23,244 nt of DNA. Origin: JAUVIB01 sp964424545 (lineage in GTDB: Bacteria; Calditrichota; Calditrichia; Calditrichales; Calditrichaceae). Positions 17,103 through 23,244 of this stretch are shown here, in pieces (positions within the stretch are counted from its first letter, which is position 1; the number at the start of each line of letters is the position of its first letter). The position numbers were made by a program, and so were the translations under genes. The stretch covers positions 1 to 23,244 of the forward strand of contig CAYRJN010000040.1 of the NCBI GenBank assembly GCA_964424545.1, read 5' to 3'. The notes below the pieces were generated by a model that had not been told where the DNA came from, ran no database searches, and was given only the letters and a program-made list of their open reading frames with translations.

Positions 17103-20045
17103 TTATTTCTCATGAAACAGCGCTCTGCCCGGTATCTCCTGCTTATTAATTCCCGGTCCTTTCCAGCTTACTTGATTCATATATCCGCCGGCCATCTGAA
17201 AGTATTTTTGAGCGATTTTGTACATTCCTTTTCTTAAAGCTATGGTTTTATATCTCTCGGAAGCGGGATGACCTCCGTCGGAATTGATGAATTCTTTTCC
17301 GTCAATATAGAGAATACTGCCATCGTTGGTTTTATTGTAAATCGTATAAACCCCGTCTTTCGGTATTTTTAAATAACCTTCGTAAATATACGCAAAATAT
17401 TCATCTCTTGTACGATTATCAATATTAAAATTTGCAATTATTCCGCTTTTTATCGGTTCGGCCTTATCCAATTCCCGAACAAACATCACTTTAGCCTCAT
17501 AATATTTATATTTTAGCCCAGGAGCGAATTGTTTTTTGTTTTCATAATTTGTAAACTTTTCAAATTCGAGTTTTTTAACCGTCTCCCTTACCGTCAGGCT
17601 CGGTAGTAATCCATTTTTATACGCGGCAAATTTTATCGTTGCCGTTTTATTTACCGTTATAGGTTTGTCATAGGAATTTGATTGCTGCGACGGCTCGCTG
17701 CCATCCAAAGTATAATATATTTTTGCATTTTTAGTTTCGCATCCCAATTTTATTCTTGCTTTATTTAAAAAATAAGCATCGCCTGTTATAATATATGGCA
17801 TGGCAACCGTTTTTTTAAACGATTCGGTTGGCGGCCTATCTTCTTTTACAACGCCCCAATTATAGTTCGGTTTATCGCCCATTGTGAACACAAATTCACT
17901 GCCCGATAAAATATCCTGATGCGGAAACCAGCATTTAGTAGTCGCTCGACCGTTAATTTTAAGGGATTGAATATATTTGTTCTCCAAAGATACGTTTTCG
18001 GCACGGATAATAAAATCTTTTCCGTTTTCGAGATGCACGGTTACCTTTTTAAAAATAGGCGTACCGATTTCATAATTCGGAATCCCTGGTGTAACGGGAT
18101 AAAAACCCATAGCGCTTAAAATATACCAAGCGGACATTTGTCCGCAATCTTCGTTGCCTTTTAAGCCGTTCGGTTTATCGTCGTACATGGTCTCTAAAAT
18201 CTGTCTGACCATAGCTTGCGTTTTAGGCGCGGCGCCCGCGTAATCGTAAAGATAGGCCATGTGATGACTCGGTTCGTTTCCGTGCGCATATTGCCCGATC
18301 AACCCCGAAGCGTCTTTAACCTCTTTATCATACTTTGATTTATACGTAAAAAGACGAACCAACCAAGCTTCGAACTTCTTTTCGCCGCCAATCAGGTCGA
18401 TGAGTCCGTTAATATCTTGCGGCGCAAAAAGACTGTATTGAAACGAATTTCCTTCCACAAAATGTTCCGTAGGCTGCGCAGGGTCAAACGGCGTTACCCA
18501 TTGGCGATCGGAATTCTTAGGACGCATGAAACCTGTCTGAGAATCGTACATATTCCTATAAAACTGCGCCCTTTGTTGATATATGAGATAATCCTCTTTT
18601 TTCCCCAGTAATTTGGCCATTTCTGCAATGCACCAATCGTTATAAGCGTATTCCATGACCATCGAAACCGATCCGCCGCTTTTATCTGCGGGAATATAAC
18701 CCATACGCGCATAATAGCCGCCGTGATCCACCTGATTTTTCATCGCTTTAAAAGCCAAATCGACGTCAAATCCGCGAACACCTTTACGATAGGCGTCCAA
18801 AATAATTGGCAAAGCATGATGACCGATCATGGAGCCCGAATACTCTCCCCATATTTCCCAATGCGGCAGCCGTCCACCGTTTTTATAAATTTCCAAGAAC
18901 GTTTTCAGAAAATCATTCATTCTCGAAGGTTCGAGAATAGTGTATAGCGGCATTTGCGCCCGAAAAATATCCCACAACGACCAGACCGTATAACGGGTAA
19001 ATCCTTGCGCTTTATGGATTTTATGATCGACCCCGCGATATTGACCGTCAACATCATTCAAGGCAACGGGCGCCATGGCCGTATGATATAAGCCCGTATA
19101 AAAAATACGTTTTTCTCTTTCCGTACCCCCTTCCACATCAATCAATGAAAGATGTTTTCTCCACGCCTCTTTCGCTGCTGCTCTTATTTCGTCAAAATTG
19201 CCGTCGCTATTCTCTGCTTCCAGGTTCTTTTTTGCCCCTTCGATACTCACTGAAGATATGCCGACCCTTACTAAAACCTGTTCGCCTGTTTTTGTTTGAT
19301 AATCGACATAAGCCTTAATATTGGTTCCTTCGGCTTTTTTTATATTTTTTACGATTTTATCGTCAATAGCAATGCCGTAGGATTTAAAAGGTTTCGAAAA
19401 TTTAGCGTAAAAATAGACATGCTGATCTTTAGCCCAGCGAATAGAGCGCCGGTATCCCGAAATCTCCCTATCATTAACAATTTTGATTGCCGATGCAAGA
19501 ACGCGATCACGGTTTTTTAAATCGATAATGATATGGGCATTATCCGATTCAGGGAAGGTATAGCGATGAAAACCCGTACGCATAGTTGCGGTTAACTCCG
19601 CTGTAATATTATAATCGTCAAGCAGCGCTTTGTAATAGCCGGGTTCGGCAAATTCGTTTTTATGACTGAAGGAAGAACGATATCCCGTTTTACTATCGTT
19701 TTCATCCCCGACAAGCACGGTAACTCTACCGGTTGTGGGCATCAGCAAAATATCGCAAAATTCCGGCGCGCCCGTGCCGCTTAAATGCGTATGACTGAAT
19801 CCCATGATGGTTTTATCGGAGTAGTGATAACCGGATGAACCGTCCCAATTTTCCATGCGCGTATCGGGACTCAGCTGTACCATGCCGAAAGGAACCATTG
19901 CCCCTGGAAAGGTATGTCCGTGCCCGCCTGTTCCGATAAAAGGATCGACATATTGCGTATGGTCTTTCCCTGACTTTGTTACATTGTAGCCGCAGGATAG
20001 CAAGAGTGATAGCATTAAAAAGGATACGGCGCTAATAAGCTTCAT
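17103..20045 (-). CDS. GH92 family alpha-mannosidase lipoprotein with C-terminal CHB_HEX_C-like and PA14 domains (GH92-2)
   Basis: The 980-residue protein has lipoprotein signal MKLISAVSFLMLSLLLSC (Cys18). GH92 covers about 30-740: QYVDPFIGTGGHGHTFPGA (31-49), GFSHTHLSGTG (82-92), SLWDIFRAQMPLY (356-368), FVEGNSFQYSLFAPQD (529-544; E531 is the probable general acid by position), HGNEPSHHMAYLYDY (588-602) and KGNEDCGQMSAWYILSAMGFYPV (629-651). A chitobiase/hexosaminidase-C-like beta module follows at about 750-820 (KIYYTLDGSEPS), then PA14 at about 843-972 (NDGSILYIDGKEF). GNEPSHH is the form common in GH92 alpha-1,2-mannosidases. It lies 79 bases after GH92-3 with no visible terminator, so they are probably co-transcribed; SD is GGAGGAG. 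It is paralogous to GH92-3 along its whole length. Confidence 0.94.
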   Translation of the reverse strand: MKLISAVSFLMLSLLLSCGYNVTKSGKDHTQYVDPFIGTGGHGHTFPGAMVPFGMVQLSPDTRMENWDGSSGYHYSDKTIMGFSHTHLSGTGAPEFCDILLMPTTGRVTVLVGDENDSKTGYRSSFSHKNEFAEPGYYKALLDDYNITAELTATMRTGFHRYTFPESDNAHIIIDLKNRDRVLASAIKIVNDREISGYRRSIRWAKDQHVYFYAKFSKPFKSYGIAIDDKIVKNIKKAEGTNIKAYVDYQTKTGEQVLVRVGISSVSIEGAKKNLEAENSDGNFDEIRAAAKEAWRKHLSLIDVEGGTEREKRIFYTGLYHTAMAPVALNDVDGQYRGVDHKIHKAQGFTRYTVWSLWDIFRAQMPLYTILEPSRMNDFLKTFLEIYKNGGRLPHWEIWGEYSGSMIGHHALPIILDAYRKGVRGFDVDLAFKAMKNQVDHGGYYARMGYIPADKSGGSVSMVMEYAYNDWCIAEMAKLLGKKEDYLIYQQRAQFYRNMYDSQTGFMRPKNSDRQWVTPFDPAQPTEHFVEGNSFQYSLFAPQDINGLIDLIGGEKKFEAWLVRLFTYKSKYDKEVKDASGLIGQYAHGNEPSHHMAYLYDYAGAAPKTQAMVRQILETMYDDKPNGLKGNEDCGQMSAWYILSAMGFYPVTPGIPNYEIGTPIFKKVTVHLENGKDFIIRAENVSLENKYIQSLKINGRATTKCWFPHQDILSGSEFVFTMGDKPNYNWGVVKEDRPPTESFKKTVAMPYIITGDAYFLNKARIKLGCETKNAKIYYTLDGSEPSQQSNSYDKPITVNKTATIKFAAYKNGLLPSLTVRETVKKLEFEKFTNYENKKQFAPGLKYKYYEAKVMFVRELDKAEPIKSGIIANFNIDNRTRDEYFAYIYEGYLKIPKDGVYTIYNKTNDGSILYIDGKEFINSDGGHPASERYKTIALRKGMYKIAQKYFQMAGGYMNQVSWKGPGINKQEIPGRALFHEK

Positions 20046-20124
20046 TATACTCCTCCGTTATTTTTTTTGATGGATTTCTTTTTATTCTTCAAACAAGTTA
20101 TAAAAGCAACCTCCATGAAAGTTC

Positions 20125-23070
20125 CTAATGACACAAAGCCCAAGTAGGCACTTGAACAAAGTCGGATTTTCCCGGTATTTTCCATTTTATAATTAACGAC
20201 TTTGCCCGCCCCATCTGAAAATAATCGACGCGGATTTTATGCAGCCCTCTCTTTAATCCGACTTTTTCGGAATAGAGCTGCGGCGGATGAATACCGTCCA
20301 TATCCAAAATCAGTTCATCGTCAATATAAAGTATCGCCCCGTCGTTTGCTTTAAGTAAAAATTCATAAACGCCATCCCGCGGCGCTTTTATATAGCCGCT
20401 AAAATTATACCCGAAAGGGCGTTGATCTTTAACGGCGTCCAAATTAAACCGTTGCATTACGCCCGTTTTCAATACGGAAATTTCTTCCAGTTCACTTGTA
20501 CTTTCGCACAACCCTTCGCGATATTTATACGCAACGCCATGTTTGACGGACACGATATTTAAGGCGGGTTTGAGGGCTATCTTTCTGAATTTATATGTGT
20601 ATACATAACTGGCGTTAAGGCTGTCGGAAAAACCGCGCGCTTTAAGAGTTAAACTGTTTTTTACAACCAAGGGCTTTGAATAGAGAACCGAACTCTTTGT
20701 AGGAGCGCTGCCGTCGAGCGTATAGCGTATTTCCGTTTTTTCATCGCTGCATGTCATGCGAATTATTGCGCTATCCGAGAAGCTATATTTATCCGCATGA
20801 ATAACAGGAGACGCCGCCGTTTTATAAGAGAGAGAATACGGTCGGTCTTTAACGGACTTGCCGTACTCCTTATTCGGATTCTCGCTCATTTTGAATTGCA
20901 ATTTTCCGCCGTTTACAATGTCCGAATAGTGAATGAAAGTTTTGTTGTAAGCGTCTCCGTTTAACTCTGCTTTAACAATATACGGTTTGCCGACTCCATT
21001 TTGTTCGGCATCGATAACAAATTGTTTGCCATTTTCCAGATTGATGGTTACTTTTTTGAAGAGCGGACTGCCGAATACATAATAATCCGTGCCCGGTGTA
21101 ACGGAATACAGACCCAAGGAGCTGAGAATATACCAGGCCGACATCTGCCCTGCGTCTTCATTGCCCGCAATACCATTTGGGAGGTCGGAATATAGTGTAA
21201 TTAATATTTGTCGAATTAAACGTTGTGTTTTCCACGGCGCGCCGACGTAATTATAGAGATATGCGATGTGATGACTGGGCTCGTTGCCGTGCGCATATTG
21301 GCCGATTAATCCGCTAATATCGGAAATATCAAATTTTGCGCTGTCCATTTTCAAAGTAAATTCTCTGTCCAGCCATTTCTCAAAGGCTACATCGCCGCCC
21401 GTCAAATCAATTAAGCCGCGAATATCCTGAGGGACAAAAGGCGTATACTGATACGCGTTGCCTTCGGTATAAAACCTATTATCGGCCGTCATGGGATCAA
21501 AATCTTTCAACCAGCGATTAAATCTGTCTTTGGGCCGCATAAAGCCGATGTCTTTACAAAACATATTGCGGTAAAAGTTTCCTCGCTGACTAAAATATTC
21601 AAAATCAGCTCGATTAAAATCTTTTGCAAGCCTCGCCACGCACCAATCGTCGAATGCATATTCAAGAGTTTTGGATACCGATTGTTTCGTCATGTCATAA
21701 GGAATATAGCCGTAATTTTTATATATTTTTTTTCCGCTGCGGGGACTCTCGGCAAGCTGCTTCATGGCGATATAAGCAGCTTTGACATCGTAATCCCGAA
21801 CGCCTTTCGCATAGGCGTCAGCCACCACGGGCAGGGAATGATAGCCAATCATCGAATACATTTCATTACCGGAAAACTCCATAATGGGCATATTTCTCGA
21901 ACGTTTATAACGGCTGATAAAGGTGCGAATAAATTGGTTGGTGCGCGCGGGATTTATAATGACCTGTAAAGGATGTAAGGCGCGAAAGGTATCCCACAAA
22001 GAAAAAGTGGTATAATCGTCACAACTCTCCGCCGTATAAATCCGCCCGTTTGTACTGCGATACCGTCTGTCCACATCCATATAATTTGCCGGATGAATAA
22101 AGGCATGATACATTGCCGTATAAAAAATGCGCATCTGTTTTTTATTTGCGCCTTCGATTTCAATTTTGCGCAGTTCTCTATTCCAATCCTCTTTGGCTTG
22201 TTGTTTAACGCGGGAAAAATTCCAGTCGGGTATTTCTTTTTGCAGATTTTTTAAAGCGCCGTCAATACTAACAATCGACAAAGCAACTTTTATCATAATC
22301 ACACGTTTATTTTCAATATTAAAAGTAAAATAGGCCTTAACATTTTTCCCTTTTACAGTTTTTACACCACTCTCTTTTCCGCCGCATAAGACACGATAAT
22401 ATTTAAAAGGCTGTGAAAATTGCGCCACAAAATAAGTTGTATGATTGCCGGCAAGACTCCCGTTTGATACGCGATAACCGCGTATTTCCCGGTTATGAAT
22501 TTCAAGAAACAAACTATCTACAGAATCGGAAATCCCATGCATTAGATCAAGCAGAATATTGGCTTCCGCTCTTTTCAAGGGAAATGTGTATTTATGCAGT
22601 CCTACGCGCGTTGTAGCCGTCAATTCCACCAATGTTTTATAATCATCTAACAACACACGATAATATCCGGGTTCGGCAAACTCGTTTTCATGAGAAAATG
22701 CGCAACGATAACCTTTTTTTGTATTTGATGTATCGCCTTCGTTAAAACGCACCTTTCCTATGATTGGCATAAACATGATATCGCCGCCGCCGCCACCGCC
22801 CGTGCCGCTGAAGTGGGTATGACTAAAACCCAAAATACTTTTGTCGGAATAATGGTACCCCGAACATCCGTCCCATGTTTCCGTTCGTGTATCGGGACTC
22901 AGCTGCACCATACCGTAGGGCGCTGTTGCACCCGGAAAAGTATGCCCGTGTCCGCTCGTTCCTATAAACGGATCGACAAAGACGGAATAATCTCTTTTCG
23001 TCGTCTTCTGTTCTTTACAACTTATGATAAAGAATAAAGTCAAAGCAATAATTACAATTATTTTTCTCAT
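20125..23070 (-). CDS. GH92 family alpha-mannosidase lipoprotein with C-terminal CHB_HEX_C-like and PA14 domains (GH92-3)
   Basis: The 981-residue protein has lipoprotein signal MRKIIVIIALTLFFIISC (Cys18). GH92 covers about 28-745: VFVDPFIGTSGHGHTFPGA (30-48), GFSHTHFSGTG then a run of Gly (GGGGGG, 91-96), FSLWDTFRALHPLQV (356-370), YTEGNAYQYTPFVPQD (534-549; E536 probable general acid), HGNEPSHHIAYLYNY (594-608) and AGNEDAGQMSAWYILSSLGLY (635-655). The CHB_HEX_C-like module (IRYTLDGSAPT) is at about 755-825 and PA14 (NDGAILYIDDELIL) at about 845-970. The poly-Gly run replaces a mixed loop in the paralogs. It appears to be the first gene of the cluster, behind a good sigma70-like promoter. 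SD: AACGGAG, five bases before the ATG. Exo-alpha-mannosidase role by family; exact linkage not shown. Confidence 0.94.
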   Translation of the reverse strand: MRKIIVIIALTLFFIISCKEQKTTKRDYSVFVDPFIGTSGHGHTFPGATAPYGMVQLSPDTRTETWDGCSGYHYSDKSILGFSHTHFSGTGGGGGGDIMFMPIIGKVRFNEGDTSNTKKGYRCAFSHENEFAEPGYYRVLLDDYKTLVELTATTRVGLHKYTFPLKRAEANILLDLMHGISDSVDSLFLEIHNREIRGYRVSNGSLAGNHTTYFVAQFSQPFKYYRVLCGGKESGVKTVKGKNVKAYFTFNIENKRVIMIKVALSIVSIDGALKNLQKEIPDWNFSRVKQQAKEDWNRELRKIEIEGANKKQMRIFYTAMYHAFIHPANYMDVDRRYRSTNGRIYTAESCDDYTTFSLWDTFRALHPLQVIINPARTNQFIRTFISRYKRSRNMPIMEFSGNEMYSMIGYHSLPVVADAYAKGVRDYDVKAAYIAMKQLAESPRSGKKIYKNYGYIPYDMTKQSVSKTLEYAFDDWCVARLAKDFNRADFEYFSQRGNFYRNMFCKDIGFMRPKDRFNRWLKDFDPMTADNRFYTEGNAYQYTPFVPQDIRGLIDLTGGDVAFEKWLDREFTLKMDSAKFDISDISGLIGQYAHGNEPSHHIAYLYNYVGAPWKTQRLIRQILITLYSDLPNGIAGNEDAGQMSAWYILSSLGLYSVTPGTDYYVFGSPLFKKVTINLENGKQFVIDAEQNGVGKPYIVKAELNGDAYNKTFIHYSDIVNGGKLQFKMSENPNKEYGKSVKDRPYSLSYKTAASPVIHADKYSFSDSAIIRMTCSDEKTEIRYTLDGSAPTKSSVLYSKPLVVKNSLTLKARGFSDSLNASYVYTYKFRKIALKPALNIVSVKHGVAYKYREGLCESTSELEEISVLKTGVMQRFNLDAVKDQRPFGYNFSGYIKAPRDGVYEFLLKANDGAILYIDDELILDMDGIHPPQLYSEKVGLKRGLHKIRVDYFQMGRAKSLIIKWKIPGKSDFVQVPTWALCH

Positions 23071-23171
23071 TCATTCTCCGTTATTTGTTCTATATCTCAA
23101 GCAAATAAAGACTAAATATCATTTTGTAGTATTGGAACTTCAAAAAAATTAATAAGTTTCAAACCTTTTTA

Positions 23172-23199
23172 ATATTATTTTAAACTTCATTTTAGTCAA
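23172..23199 (-). promoter_or_regulatory. Sigma70-like promoter for the GH92 cluster
   Basis: On the minus strand TTGACT (23194-23199) and TAATAT (23172-23177) are separated by 16 bases, close to the sigma70 consensus, about 100 bases before the GH92-3 ATG. Just downstream, where a repressor could block it, lie two direct half-sites, AACTTCAAA (23136-23144) and AGTTTCAAA (23155-23163), 19 bases apart. Confidence 0.5.
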
Positions 23200-23244
23200 G
23201 TCTAAAATTATGTGTAAATTACTTCCTAACCCAGGACCCAGCGG

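Overview
This looks like a Gram-negative bacterial chromosome segment, probably from the FCB (Fibrobacteres-Chlorobi-Bacteroidetes) side of the tree or a relative. The reasons are an AT-rich genome, an outer-membrane beta-barrel, an MlaE/MlaF/MlaD lipid-transport operon whose MlaD ends in an NPxxYxxFSIF-like tail, and several lipoprotein glycoside hydrolases of family GH92. Shine-Dalgarno sites (GGAG, AAAGG) are clear, which is less typical of Bacteroidetes proper, so the phylum is left open. A run of 10 N and some frameshifted stretches suggest a draft, possibly metagenomic, assembly.

Left part (1-7055), mostly + strand: the 3' part of an outer-membrane beta-barrel gene; a 392-base AT-rich gap; mlaE-mlaF-mlaD, tightly coupled, with the N run inside the MCE domain of mlaD; a small membrane-protein gene broken by two frameshifts; a convergent YihX-like HAD phosphatase gene (- strand); a divergent exported TPR protein gene; and a 507-base gap holding a possible gene remnant.

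Right part (7056-23070), all - strand: transcription would run GH92-3, GH92-2, GH31, GDPD, GH92-1, then xylA-xylB. The three GH92 enzymes (exo-alpha-mannosidase family) and the glycerophosphodiester phosphodiesterase (GDPD) carry lipoprotein signal peptides. The GH31 enzyme has an ordinary export signal and an active-site motif of the alpha-xylosidase type. All four hydrolases carry a PA14 module, but in three different positions and two sequence subtypes. xylA (xylose isomerase) and xylB (xylulokinase) form their own two-gene operon next door, behind a 464-base spacer that holds palindromes and three copies of a short TGTCATTC...GAATCT repeat.

Reading: an envelope-anchored glycan-degrading locus that probably removes alpha-mannose (GH92), an alpha-linked xylose or glucose (GH31) and a glycerophosphodiester (GDPD), beside an intracellular route taking xylose to xylulose-5-phosphate. 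No transporter (SusC/D, ABC, MFS), sensor or regulator gene lies in the window. The combination of GH92, PA14 and GDPD, suggesting a mannose-rich glycan carrying glycerophosphate, is the most unusual feature. No tRNA, rRNA, CRISPR or complete insertion sequence was recognised.
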